The notes under the pieces: generated by a model
What the model saw: the letters and a program-made list of their open reading frames with translations, nothing else
What the model was told of the DNA's origin: nothing
Databases searched by the model: none
Assembly (NCBI GenBank): GCA_011620845.1
Contig: WOYJ01000061.1
Coordinates: 26,544 to 43,141, forward strand
Length of the DNA stretch: 16,598 bases
Source: Methanobacteriaceae archaeon
GTDB lineage: Archaea > Methanobacteriota > Methanobacteria > Methanobacteriales > Methanobacteriaceae
Direction: 5' to 3'
Shown here: positions 1-8,635 of the stretch, piece by piece
Layout: the number at the start of each line of letters is the position of its first letter
Position numbering within the stretch: the first letter of the stretch is position 1
Program-made: the position numbers and the translations under genes

Positions 1-34
1 AGTCCAAAATCTTCTGTTCAGTTTCATCAGTCAT
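1..34 (-). CDS. possible N-terminus of a gene leaving the window
   Basis: Reading leftward from an ATG at 34-32, the frame stays open to the window edge and begins MTDETEQKILD, a plausible hydrophilic start. GTGAT, a partial match to the archaeal ribosome binding site, lies a few bases upstream. About 40 bases upstream is an AT-rich inverted repeat with 8-base arms (64-71 and 76-83) whose centre resembles a TATA box. Only 11 residues are visible, so no family can be named, and the gene may not be real. Confidence 0.35.
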   Translation of the reverse strand, partial: MTDETEQKILD

Positions 35-157
35 ATTATCACTTACGAAAAATATCCAAATGAATTTTTAACCATTTAAAAATCCAAAAACATCGTTAAA
101 ACCCATGTTCCTATTATTTACTTTGATCTTTATTTATGATTTCTTTTTGGATTAATC

Positions 158-763
158 TTAAAAAATTAAAAACAAGGGGATTATTTTTTTTGAGGTCACT
201 AAACCACCTAACAACATTAAAACTGCTAGAATTAATCCTGCTATTGGAATAGCAATGTAATAGCTTATATGGGGGTTGTCTGATGAGTCTAGAGCAAGAT
301 AAGGCGAATATATGGATAATCCTGGACTATCTACTATTTCTATAATTATGTGTGGATTTCCAGATGAATCCAGTGTGAGTGCACTACTATAATAATCGCC
401 TATACCACTCAATACTGTATCAATATGCTTTGAACCATCATCATATGCATATTTTATGGTTTTTTATCCAGTTTCAATAGATGTATAGGTAATTTGGGGT
501 CTATCAGAGCTGTCCAGGGCTATTGAAGTTGTATCAGCGTACACATCAGTGTCTACATTTATTTTATGCCATTGTGAACCGTTTTTGTAAGTATATTTCA
601 CATCACCATCCTCATAGTAACTTATATGGGGATTACCAGATGAATCCAGCTCCAATGAATTGCCACTGATACTGCTGGAGTTAGCTACTGTTTCATTAAC
701 CCAGGAACCATTTGCTGCGGAGGTTGCTCGATCAGAATTGATTATGTCAGTACTAACACCCGA
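158..763 (-). pseudogene. decayed C-terminal fragment of a membrane-anchored surface repeat protein
   Basis: One minus-strand frame runs from just after a TGA at 766-764 to a stop at 160-158, broken only by a TAA at 466-464. The same frame continues on both sides of that TAA, so a single nonsense change, not a frameshift, splits it. It carries at least four copies of the motif LDSSGNPHISYY or close variants, alternating with YAYDDGS/YTYKNGSQW stretches. This repeat pattern is typical of large secreted proteins of Methanobacteriales, probably beta-propeller-like (inference). A hydrophobic anchor (IPIAGLILAVLMLLGG) sits near the C-terminus, followed by a lysine pair. There is no start codon, signal peptide or N-terminal half. 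A 16-base near-repeat (746-761 and 781-796) just upstream is offset by 35 bases, consistent with further frame disruption. It is probably a dead remnant. An alternative is that the TAA is a sequencing error in a truncated gene. Confidence 0.7.
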
Positions 764-968
764 TCAATTCACATATTCTTGTCTGTACTAACACCCATAT
801 AAAGTTTATGAAAATAGAAAATTTCAAAAAATTATTATGGGATAGATCAAGAAAAAAGGGATTAAATAACACCGAAGATACAACTATGTTAATCTATATA
901 TGTTATTTTATCTGACATTATTATAGGAAGATAAATTTTTATTTTATCAATTTGCACGATAAACAAGA
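764..968. other. non-coding stretch between the surface-protein remnant and gatB
   Basis: No credible gene is seen. The stretch contains the second copy of a 16-base near-repeat (GTCTGTACTAACACCC at 781-796, against 746-761) and AT-rich DNA, including ATCTATATATGT near 893-904, a possible additional TATA element for gatB. Confidence 0.5.
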
Positions 969-978
969 TTATAAATAA
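969..978 (+). promoter_or_regulatory. candidate TATA box for gatB
   Basis: TTATAAATAA lies about 50 bases before the gatB ATG. An archaeal start about 25 bases downstream would fall near 998-1000, leaving a short leader that includes the AGGAGG-like ribosome binding site at 1005-1010. This is pattern recognition only. Confidence 0.4.
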
Positions 979-1023
979 ATAGATTCTTAAGATATCATAT
1001 TTTCAGGAGGAATAAACATTAAC

Positions 1024-2379
1024 ATGAAATGCGGGTTGGAGATACACGTCCAGCTGGATACTGATTCTAAACTATTCTGTGACTGCCGCACCAACTACCA
1101 GGAAGCACCACCAAACCACAATATCTGCTTCGTATGCTTGAACCAACCGGGTGCAAAACCATACCCACCAAACAAGGAAGCACTGGATGGGGTGATAAAG
1201 ATAGCCCTGATGCTGGCCTGTAAGATAAGCCCAGATGTGACCTTTTTCCAGAGGAAACACTACGATTACCCAGACCTACCATCCGGATACCAGAGGACCT
1301 CCATACCCATAGGGTTCGAGGGAGACCTGAACGGGGTGCGTATTAGAGAAGTGCACCTGGAAGAGGACCCCGGCCAGTACAAACCAGACCTGGGACTTGT
1401 GGATTTCAACCGGTCCGGAATACCCCTGATTGAAATAGTAACCGAACCAGACATGACATCCCCTGAAGAAGCCCGGACATTCCTACGGGAACTTATCCGT
1501 GTACTGGAATACAGTGGAAGCGCCCGGGGAGAGGGTACCATGAGGGCTGATGTTAATATCTCCATTGAAGGAGGTAAAAGAGCTGAAATCAAGAACATCA
1601 ACTCCATAAAGGGTGCATATAAAGCCCTCCAGTTTGAGATGGTCCGCCAGAAAAACCTCCTGAAGAGGGGTATAGAGATTAAACAGGAGACCAGGGCATT
1701 CCTGGAATCACAGATGATCACCGTGCCCATGAGACTTAAAGAAGAAGCAGAAGATTACCGGTACATCCCCGACCCAGACTTGCCGCCTATGCTTGCTGAA
1801 GAGGAGAGAGTGGAACGTATAAGGGAAGAAATGCCAGAACCTGCCCACATAAAGACGGACAGATTTGTAAAACAGTACGGCATAAAAAAGGATCATGCGC
1901 AGGTGCTCACGTCTGAGTTAGAACTGGCGAACGCCTTTGAAGAAGTGGTTGAGGAGGTAGATCCTGGATTTGCAGCTTTATGGATGAGGGATGAACTCAA
2001 GAGAATCCTATCCTACAACAAGATCACCTTCCGAGAAAGTGAAATAACCACCCAGCAACTGGTGGAGTTCCTCCAGTTGTTGCAGGATAAGAAGATCACC
2101 ACCAAAGCTGGACAGAGGATCATAGAAAACATGCCCCACAACCCGAAGACACCTACCCAAATCGCTGAAGAACTGGGACTGATCGGTGTGGTGGAAGAAG
2201 ACGTGGTTCAAAAGGCCGTAAAACAGAGTATAGATGAAAATCCAGAGGCAGTTTCCGACTACTACGAGGGTAAAAGGAAGGCCTTGAACTTCTTGATGGG
2301 TCAGGTTATGAGGATAACTCGGGGAAAAGCAGATCCAGGTGAAATCGTTAAATTACTCCAGGAAGAACTGGATAAGTAG
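1024..2379 (+). CDS. gatB: Asp-tRNA(Asn)/Glu-tRNA(Gln) amidotransferase subunit B
   Basis: The 451-residue protein is full length for archaeal GatB. With GatA and GatC it converts mischarged aspartyl-tRNA(Asn) to Asn-tRNA(Asn). Archaea generally make Gln-tRNA with GatDE, so the Asn role is expected here. The N-terminus has the family signature GLEIHVQL (residues 4-11) and a cysteine set C19-x-C21 and C35-x2-C38 that would bind zinc. The cradle domain covers roughly the first 290 residues, including PLIEIVTEPD and the KNINS motif. The last ~140 residues form the helical, YqeY-like tRNA-binding tail. The AGGAGG site at 1005-1010 is 13 bases before the ATG, rather far. An in-frame ATT lies closer but is an unlikely start. 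gatA and gatC are not in the window. The gene ends in a strong hairpin terminator. Confidence 0.96.
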   Translation: MKCGLEIHVQLDTDSKLFCDCRTNYQEAPPNHNICFVCLNQPGAKPYPPNKEALDGVIKIALMLACKISPDVTFFQRKHYDYPDLPSGYQRTSIPIGFEGDLNGVRIREVHLEEDPGQYKPDLGLVDFNRSGIPLIEIVTEPDMTSPEEARTFLRELIRVLEYSGSARGEGTMRADVNISIEGGKRAEIKNINSIKGAYKALQFEMVRQKNLLKRGIEIKQETRAFLESQMITVPMRLKEEAEDYRYIPDPDLPPMLAEEERVERIREEMPEPAHIKTDRFVKQYGIKKDHAQVLTSELELANAFEEVVEEVDPGFAALWMRDELKRILSYNKITFRESEITTQQLVEFLQLLQDKKITTKAGQRIIENMPHNPKTPTQIAEELGLIGVVEEDVVQKAVKQSIDENPEAVSDYYEGKRKALNFLMGQVMRITRGKADPGEIVKLLQEELDK

Positions 2380-2420
2380 TCTCTGAAGATACATATTATC
2401 CATCTCTGAGGATACATATT
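2380..2420 (+). repeat. 18-base direct repeat in the gatB trailer
   Basis: TCTCTGAAGATACATATT at 2380-2397 recurs as TCTCTGAGGATACATATT at 2403-2420, with one mismatch and a 23-base period. The first copy begins right after the gatB stop codon and the second runs into the terminator hairpin. Confidence 0.8.
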
Positions 2421-2457
2421 TTTTGTTGAAGGTGTACCTTCAACAAAAAAATTTTTT
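2419..2457 (+). terminator. perfect hairpin plus T-run after gatB
   Basis: TTTTTTGTTGAAGGT (2419-2433) pairs exactly with ACCTTCAACAAAAAA (2436-2450), giving a 15-base stem around a 2-base spacer. A run of six T follows at 2452-2457. The near-symmetry suggests it could work on either strand, but only the gatB side has a gene ending here. Confidence 0.7.
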
Positions 2458-2555
2458 AACCCTAAAGATAAATAACTGATTGTTGAATTAAACAAATTTC
2501 AGGAGTTTAAAACTTTTTTCTTGCGAACTGAATTTTATAAATTTGGGTTCTAAAG

Positions 2556-2789
2556 ATGGCGAAAAACGTCTTGAACATGGTTCTCTGGCATCCTGATATG
2601 GAAGTAAACAGGACTACAATAAGTTACATCCATAGAGGGGCACGTGGAAATATTAAAACAATCCAGGGGAGCCAGATAGACAGAATCGAGAACGGATTTC
2701 TCATCTTAAATGATGAAACCCAGATTCCCTTCCACCGGATAATAAAGGTGGAATATGACGATAAAATACTATGGAAAAAGAGTCTTTGA
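2556..2789 (+). CDS. MJ1316/DUF504 (UPF0248) domain protein
   Basis: This 77-residue protein consists almost wholly of the small DUF504 domain, named for Methanocaldococcus MJ1316. The family has been proposed from comparative genomics to recognise cyclic-phosphate RNA ends, and I know of no firm biochemical role. The visible signature is LNMVLWHPDM near the N-terminus (Trp11-His12-Pro13), followed by ISYIHRG and FHRIIKVEYD near the end. The start was chosen because the distance from Met to the WHP motif matches MJ1316. No clear ribosome binding site precedes it. TTTATAAAT at 2533-2541 resembles a TATA box but is too close to the ATG for a normal leader, so the promoter is unsettled. The CBS-domain gene follows after 18 bases and is probably co-transcribed. 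Confidence 0.85.
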   Translation: MAKNVLNMVLWHPDMEVNRTTISYIHRGARGNIKTIQGSQIDRIENGFLILNDETQIPFHRIIKVEYDDKILWKKSL

Positions 2790-2807
2790 ATAAAAAGGAG
2801 TATTATA

Positions 2808-3605
2808 ATGACCAGTACAGCCCTAGTAAAAGATTACATGACAAAAAAAGTTATCACAGTCACCCCAGACACCCCAGCTGGTGAAGTTATAGAATTGATG
2901 AAGCTAACAGGCCATGACGGATTCCCAGTTAAGACCAATGGAGAGGTCATTGGAATGGTAACTGCCTTTGATTTACTCCTGAAACCATGGTCGGATTTAG
3001 TGGAAGGACTGATGACTACTGATGTCGTTGTAGCGGATAAGGAAATGTCCATCAACGACGCCGCCCGGGTTATGTTCCGGATGGGCATATCCAGAATGCC
3101 CGTGATGAATAAAGAAGGCAAACTAGTGGGCATAATTACCAACACCGATATTGTAAGGTCACATATTGAACGATCAACACCCACCAAGGTCAATTATTTC
3201 AAGAAGACCCTGGAACAGTTATACGGTATAAAAACCAAGCTGGTAAGGATGAAAGTGCCCATAAATAAGTTGAGACCCACCCAGAATAAAATCTATGCCG
3301 ATGAACTGCAGGGCAGAACCTACGAGATCCAAAGAGGCCTGGCCGAGCCCACCATAGTGGTTAAAGTGGATAACAGATACGTGCTGGTGGACGGCCATCA
3401 CCGCACAGTTGCCGCCCTGAAACTGGGCCATGAAGAGATCGACTCCTATGTAATTGAAATTGATGAGGATTTAAAGCTGGGAATAGAGAAAACTGCAGAT
3501 AAAGAGGGAATTTTTACATATGAAGATATTGACGTCATCGATGATGCACAACATCCTTTAATCGCCCTAACCGAAACATTAAGAAAGGAAGAATCGAGAA
3601 AATGA
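2808..3605 (+). CDS. CBS-CBS-ParB-like fusion protein
   Basis: The 265-residue protein has two CBS domains (about residues 8-57 and 68-117), which usually bind adenine nucleotides or S-adenosylmethionine and regulate an attached domain. After a linker comes a ParB/sulfiredoxin-fold domain (about 148-217) beginning VPINKLRPTQ and carrying the motif DGHHRT at 195-200. Some archaeal ParB-fold proteins of this sort are free-serine kinases (SerK), while others are annotated as partition or nuclease-like. Sequence alone does not decide between them, and there is no visible DNA-binding helix-turn-helix of a true partition protein. The start has a good AAGGAG site 7 bases upstream. The stop overlaps the hisE start in an ATGA, so the two are translationally coupled. 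Confidence 0.85.
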   Translation: MTSTALVKDYMTKKVITVTPDTPAGEVIELMKLTGHDGFPVKTNGEVIGMVTAFDLLLKPWSDLVEGLMTTDVVVADKEMSINDAARVMFRMGISRMPVMNKEGKLVGIITNTDIVRSHIERSTPTKVNYFKKTLEQLYGIKTKLVRMKVPINKLRPTQNKIYADELQGRTYEIQRGLAEPTIVVKVDNRYVLVDGHHRTVAALKLGHEEIDSYVIEIDEDLKLGIEKTADKEGIFTYEDIDVIDDAQHPLIALTETLRKEESRK

Positions 3606-3892
3606 AGGAAAAAATTATAAGAGAAGTTTACCAGGTACTGGAAGACAGGCGGGATAATTCCATAGATTCTTACACATCCAATTTAATGAAGGACGATGAA
3701 AAATTGGCCGAGGATAAAATACTGGAAAAAATAGGGGAAGAAGCAGCTGAGGTTATAATCGCCGCCAAAAACGATGAAAAGCTGGTCCCAGAAGCTGCCG
3801 ATCTGATTTTCCACGTGTTACTAATACTTGTATATAAAAACATCGAGATAGATGAGCTCTTTGATGAGTTTGAAAGGAGAAGAGGGCGTTAA
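3602..3892 (+). CDS. hisE: phosphoribosyl-ATP pyrophosphohydrolase
   Basis: HisE hydrolyses phosphoribosyl-ATP to phosphoribosyl-AMP and pyrophosphate, the second step of histidine synthesis, in the cytoplasm. At 96 residues it has the normal length of a stand-alone HisE, without the HisI domain fused in many bacteria. The all-alpha NTP-pyrophosphatase motif is clear: KIGEEAAEVIIAAK followed by EAADLIFHVLLIL, whose Glu and Asp residues hold magnesium. The ATG overlaps the stop of the CBS-ParB gene (ATGA at 3602-3605). No strong ribosome binding site is seen, fitting coupled translation. No other his gene is in the window, so the histidine genes are scattered. Confidence 0.95.
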   Translation: MKEKIIREVYQVLEDRRDNSIDSYTSNLMKDDEKLAEDKILEKIGEEAAEVIIAAKNDEKLVPEAADLIFHVLLILVYKNIEIDELFDEFERRRGR

Positions 3893-3895
3893 TTG

Positions 3896-3920
3896 ATTTT
3901 TTTATTTGATTAAAAAAAAG
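3896..3920. terminator. bidirectional oligo-T terminator between hisE and comE
   Basis: The genes converge with only 35 bases between them. A run of seven T at 3897-3903 serves the plus strand and a run of eight A at 3912-3919 gives oligo-U on the minus strand. This fits archaeal oligo-T termination. Confidence 0.55.
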
Positions 3921-3927
3921 TTACTAC

Positions 3928-4467
3928 TTATTTTAAATTTTCCATGAACCGTTCTTTAATCTTTTCCGGCTCCATATTTATCACCGGGACATCGGCATTA
4001 CCCGGTTCGACTTTGACATGGACGAATATAGGTCCTTCAGCCTTTAAAACTTCCGTTAAATCTAAATCTACCTTGAATGAGAAGATATTCTTAAATCCCA
4101 CCGCTTCCGCTATCTGGGATAGGTCTACAGTACTGGCGTAGGTGCACTGGGAGCCTGTTGAACCGTAACACTCGTTATCCAGCAATATCAGTATAAAATT
4201 CTTAGGGTCCTGGTTGTAAATGGTGACCAGGCTACCAAGGTTCATTAAAAGTGATCCATCCCCATCCAGGGCCACCACTTTCCTTTCCTGGGCGAGGGCT
4301 AGGCCTAAACCTATGGAAGAGGCCATTCCCATGGATCCCAGCATGTAAAAGTGGGTGAGTGAATCCTTGACCGCGTATAACTCCCGGGAGGGAAAGCCTA
4401 TGTTACAGATTACCAGCTCATCCTCCAGTTGCTCGGAGATCCTTTTAATTGCATCGACTCTTTTCAT
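3928..4467 (-). CDS. comE: sulfopyruvate decarboxylase, beta subunit
   Basis: With ComD it decarboxylates 3-sulfopyruvate to sulfoacetaldehyde, a late step of coenzyme M synthesis, using thiamine diphosphate. The 179-residue protein is the cofactor pyrophosphate-binding half of a TPP enzyme. It has GSMGMASSIGLGLAL, then the metal/TPP motif GDG at 69-71, closed about 27 residues later by LLDNECYG. Separate ComD and ComE subunits are as in Methanocaldococcus MJ0255/MJ0256. comD lies 60 bases upstream in the same direction. The leader holds a short tandem duplication that provides two AGGGA-type ribosome binding sites; the nearer one is about 11 bases from the ATG. Confidence 0.95.
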   Translation of the reverse strand: MKRVDAIKRISEQLEDELVICNIGFPSRELYAVKDSLTHFYMLGSMGMASSIGLGLALAQERKVVALDGDGSLLMNLGSLVTIYNQDPKNFILILLDNECYGSTGSQCTYASTVDLSQIAEAVGFKNIFSFKVDLDLTEVLKAEGPIFVHVKVEPGNADVPVINMEPEKIKERFMENLK

Positions 4468-4476
4468 TTTCTTATT

Positions 4477-4504
4477 TTTCCCTGTAAGCTTTATTTCCCT
4501 GTAA
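4477..4504 (-). repeat. tandem duplication in the comE leader
   Basis: TTTCCCTGTAA occurs at 4477-4487 and 4494-4504 (plus-strand reading), a 17-base period. On the coding strand each copy reads TTACAGGGAAA, so the ribosome-binding-like AGGGA is present twice just before the comE ATG. Confidence 0.75.
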
Positions 4505-4527
4505 AAGTTTGATTAAATGATTAAATT

Positions 4528-5019
4528 TCACCAGAATCCAATTTCAAGCAACATAGCCACGGGGGAGCCTCCCATCTTAGATAGGAGCCAGGCTTCAGAC
4601 AATGCTTTGTAAGCATCTTCCGGAGTCTTGGGGAGGAAATACGCGATTTCCAGGGTATCCAGTACACCAGGGGTGGCTTTTCCCATGGGTATCTGGGCGC
4701 TCATAAATTCCCCTTCAGTGCCACGGTGACTCATCACCATGAGAATTGGTAATTGGTAGAGTTTATAGAGGGAAGCTAAAACATTCACAGAATTACCTAA
4801 CCCGGAGTTCTGCATTAAAATAGCTGTTTTTTTACCTCCCAGGTAGGCGCCGGCGCAGATACCGAATCCCTCTTCTTCCCTGGTCACCGGGACGTGGGTG
4901 ATCTCCTCGTCACAGTCCACCATCTCTATGATCTTCCCCAGATTTACACAGGGCAGGCTGACCACGAAGTCTATACCTGCTTTTTTCAGCCCCTGAAAAA
5001 CCGCTTCGCTACTGTCCAT
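4528..5019 (-). CDS. comD: sulfopyruvate decarboxylase, alpha subunit
   Basis: This is the pyrimidine-binding half of the two-subunit TPP enzyme that makes sulfoacetaldehyde for coenzyme M, the methyl carrier of methanogenesis. The visible features are FVVSLPCVNL near the N-terminus, then VTREEEGFGICAGAYLGG, which supplies the glutamate that activates TPP, and NSGLGNSVNVLASLY. The ATG at 5019-5017 gives MDSSEAV, in line with the MJ0255 N-terminus. The frame also allows a GTG three codons upstream at 5028. Neither start has a clear ribosome binding site. comE follows after 60 bases. The promoter must lie in the divergent region shared with the FUSC gene. Confidence 0.94.
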   Translation of the reverse strand: MDSSEAVFQGLKKAGIDFVVSLPCVNLGKIIEMVDCDEEITHVPVTREEEGFGICAGAYLGGKKTAILMQNSGLGNSVNVLASLYKLYQLPILMVMSHRGTEGEFMSAQIPMGKATPGVLDTLEIAYFLPKTPEDAYKALSEAWLLSKMGGSPVAMLLEIGFW

Positions 5020-5181
5020 TTTAAACACTTGTTTAATTAGTTACATACTATCTTTAGTAGTCTATTCTAATAAACTTGAGTATTCCTAGGGGATAATCTA
5101 CTTAAATATTTGCTAGTTAACTTTATATCAAACGGAATAGAAAAATTATTACTGTATTCTAATTATACAGGGGGATTTGAT

Positions 5182-7170
5182 GTGGTCATGCCACAAAGGA
5201 AGAGTAAATTTGAAAGATTAAAGGTACTTATTAGGCCTACAGGTAAACCATTATGGGCAACCGCGGTAAAATCCTTTTTTTTGATGGTTTTAGCGGTTCT
5301 AATAGCTAGATTTTTAGGCTGGGACAATGGTCTCTCTGTGGTTGCACTCGTCACCATCGTGATCACCAGGATAATAGACATCGATCTGCCAGTTAGGAAG
5401 GTAGCTCCTCTAACGTTTGTTGGATTTATCATGGCTGTGTTGGCTTTTACCAGTGTCTCTTTAGGATCAAGTAGTGATCTTGTTTTTATATTAATCACAG
5501 TTATCTGGGCATTTTTCTGTATTTCTCTGTATATCTTCGGGAAATCAATTGGATTTTTTGGTTACATAATATTCGTCATGTACTTCATTGCGGTGATAGT
5601 GGTTAATGCTAAATCTACCCCCATGGACTATATTTATTACTGTTTACTGGCATTTTTAGTTGCTTCAATCCTGTTTATACCACGTTTATGGAAAATGAAA
5701 CAGGATCTGCGTAATAGGGTGGCAGCGGGATTTGATCCTCAAAATTCTTTACAGATGGTTTTAAAAAACCTACATGCACTTTCAGGCGTCCCGCTGGATC
5801 CCACTGACTATGAACTTTTTAGATTAGGAATCTATCTATCTGGTTTTCGTGAGTACAGTAAGTTACTCTACTCCCGGATATCTAAAGGATATCAGGATAA
5901 ATTCAAAGAATACCAGGAGAACATAAACAAAACCAGCTTAAAGATAGGCGAATCAATAATACAAGGTAAAGATCAAGTTAATATTGATAAGTTAAATGAG
6001 GATGTTTCAACTGTAAAGAAAGCGACTATAGATTCTGGTGAAAAAGATATCAATGCTTTCCTGGGCATCGGTTATCAGATGGTGGAGCTTCTTAAAAGAT
6101 CTGCCGAACTTTTATCAGATAAGATATCCGGAGAAAAGTTAAAAATATCCACAACTAAAACATCCCTTAAGGATGTTCTTAAGGCTAATTTTAACCTTAA
6201 AAATATTTACATGCGGCATGCGGTGCGTTTCGCACTGGCCATGACTGTAGGTCTTTTATTAGTTCATCTTACTCATGGCCGAGATGTTATCTGGGTGACC
6301 ATGGGTATTTTAATCGTCATAAGACCAGATGTAACTAGCACAATCAACAGTATGGTGGTGAGGGTTTTGTATAATTTACTTGCTATCATCATAGCCATTA
6401 TCCTGGCGTTTTTCTTCCCACATGAGATACTGTTGATATTTGCCCTTATCATGATTTTCTTAGCTCTAGCATGGTTACCCAACTACGTTGGACCTTCAGT
6501 AATGGCCCTTACCGTGTTCACGGTATTGATATGGCCCACTGGAACAGTAATTGAAAATTCCATGGCCAGGATAATCGATATAACTTTAGGGGCCGTAATA
6601 GCCATCATCTGTGCTTACGTTATTTTGCCAAGCAGGGTTACCATAGATCTACCGGGTCTAATTGCCGGTGCCATCAAAGCGAATAAGGAGTACATGAAAA
6701 CGGTAATAGTACCTCCGGAAGAGTACAACCACCAGAAAGCGGTTCAACAATTTAACAACTATTTATTACAGGAAAATAATCTAGAAGCGGCTATTGCAAA
6801 GATTCAGGATTTCTTCACGGACATAAGTGACGATATGATCATTTATGATGGTTTGATAGCTGTTAATCATAAGTTATTTGCTGATATATCAGTATTAGGT
6901 GCATTACAGGAGAAAAAACTGGTAAAAGATGTTCACGTTGATAATCAACCATTGATATCCATTATGGATGATCTTATAGGGGCAGTAGAAAAGGATGTTA
7001 AACCCAGTAAAGCTTATTTAGATTCTTCTCATTATTCGTATGAATCATATGTACGGAAGAATTTAGATCAGTACGTGGATTGGGTGATATCTGATGTAGG
7101 TTTGCTTCAGGAATTAGTATATTCTGGTTCAGTTAAGGATATTTTCGCAAGATATCGAGATATAATCTAA
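5182..7170 (+). CDS. FUSC-family membrane transporter
   Basis: This large integral membrane protein (662 residues from this start) has the two-block architecture of the fusaric acid resistance/aromatic acid exporter-like family. It shows a hydrophobic block at about residues 30-170 and a hydrophilic, partly helical middle at about 175-340. The second hydrophobic block at about 344-485 carries the family pattern RHAVRFALAM ... WVTMGILIVIRPD. A long cytoplasmic tail follows. Family members are proposed efflux pumps; the substrate here is unknown. The GTG at 5182 was chosen because GGGGG at 5170-5174 lies 7 bases upstream. ATG at 5188 (spacing 13) is a close alternative, and a TTG at 5110 would add an unlikely leader. 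It diverges from comD and converges on purP, with no functional link evident. Confidence 0.83.
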   Translation: MVMPQRKSKFERLKVLIRPTGKPLWATAVKSFFLMVLAVLIARFLGWDNGLSVVALVTIVITRIIDIDLPVRKVAPLTFVGFIMAVLAFTSVSLGSSSDLVFILITVIWAFFCISLYIFGKSIGFFGYIIFVMYFIAVIVVNAKSTPMDYIYYCLLAFLVASILFIPRLWKMKQDLRNRVAAGFDPQNSLQMVLKNLHALSGVPLDPTDYELFRLGIYLSGFREYSKLLYSRISKGYQDKFKEYQENINKTSLKIGESIIQGKDQVNIDKLNEDVSTVKKATIDSGEKDINAFLGIGYQMVELLKRSAELLSDKISGEKLKISTTKTSLKDVLKANFNLKNIYMRHAVRFALAMTVGLLLVHLTHGRDVIWVTMGILIVIRPDVTSTINSMVVRVLYNLLAIIIAIILAFFFPHEILLIFALIMIFLALAWLPNYVGPSVMALTVFTVLIWPTGTVIENSMARIIDITLGAVIAIICAYVILPSRVTIDLPGLIAGAIKANKEYMKTVIVPPEEYNHQKAVQQFNNYLLQENNLEAAIAKIQDFFTDISDDMIIYDGLIAVNHKLFADISVLGALQEKKLVKDVHVDNQPLISIMDDLIGAVEKDVKPSKAYLDSSHYSYESYVRKNLDQYVDWVISDVGLLQELVYSGSVKDIFARYRDII

Positions 7171-7190
7171 TTTAATAAAGTATGAATAAA

Positions 7191-7268
7191 ATTTTTTGGA
7201 CATTTAAGTGGGGCTAAAAAAGAATAAAAATTTGAATAGATTGATATAATACAAAATTAATAAAAAAA
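7191..7268. terminator. oligo-T terminators between the FUSC gene and purP
   Basis: In the 106-base convergent gap, six T at 7192-7197 follow the FUSC gene on the plus strand, and seven A at 7262-7268 give oligo-U just after purP on the minus strand. No strong hairpin is seen, so this is a simple archaeal oligo-T signal. Confidence 0.45.
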
Positions 7269-7276
7269 GGAATGGT

Positions 7277-8368
<1,092 letters not shown>

Positions 8369-8395
8369 TTGTTAATCCCTCCATATCTAACTAGA

Positions 8396-8477
8396 CATGT
8401 ACTTAAATTAACATGGCCCACACTAATAGTTATCTTTTTCGTATTGTTATTTAGTATGACCAATGATTTAACAATAC
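8396..8477 (-). promoter_or_regulatory. candidate purP promoter with a 9-base inverted repeat
   Basis: CTTAAATTA at 8402-8410 is a TATA-like element placed to start transcription near 8380, just before the purP ribosome binding site. It sits between CATGT (8396-8400) and ACATG (8411-8415). Upstream, GTATTGTTA (8441-8449) and TAACAATAC (8469-8477) form a perfect 9-base inverted repeat with a 19-base spacer, a possible regulator site. The 267-base gap around it (8369-8635) shows no gene. Confidence 0.4.
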
Positions 8478-8635
8478 ATACCAAGTTAAATAGAGCCCGC
8501 TAAATATTTTTTTAAGGCTAAAATTGGATGTTATTTGTCGAAAAAATTTTTAATAGTCTTTAGGGAATAAACATCAAATAAAAATGGATTAAAATAAATT
8601 TTATAGAATCAAACTGAAATTAGAGGTTGATAGGA

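Noticed and set aside
1266..1730. 154-codon open frame on the minus strand opposite gatB
   Set aside because: Antisense to a conserved coding region, with no motif or ribosome binding site of its own.
2521..2553. Possible 10-codon leader peptide before the DUF504 gene
   Set aside because: It has a TTG start with poorly spaced AGGAG and no conserved feature; too short to support.
5110..5181. TTG start adding 24 residues to the FUSC protein
   Set aside because: Weak start codon with no ribosome binding site; the region looks like promoter and leader, and GGGGG points to the later start.
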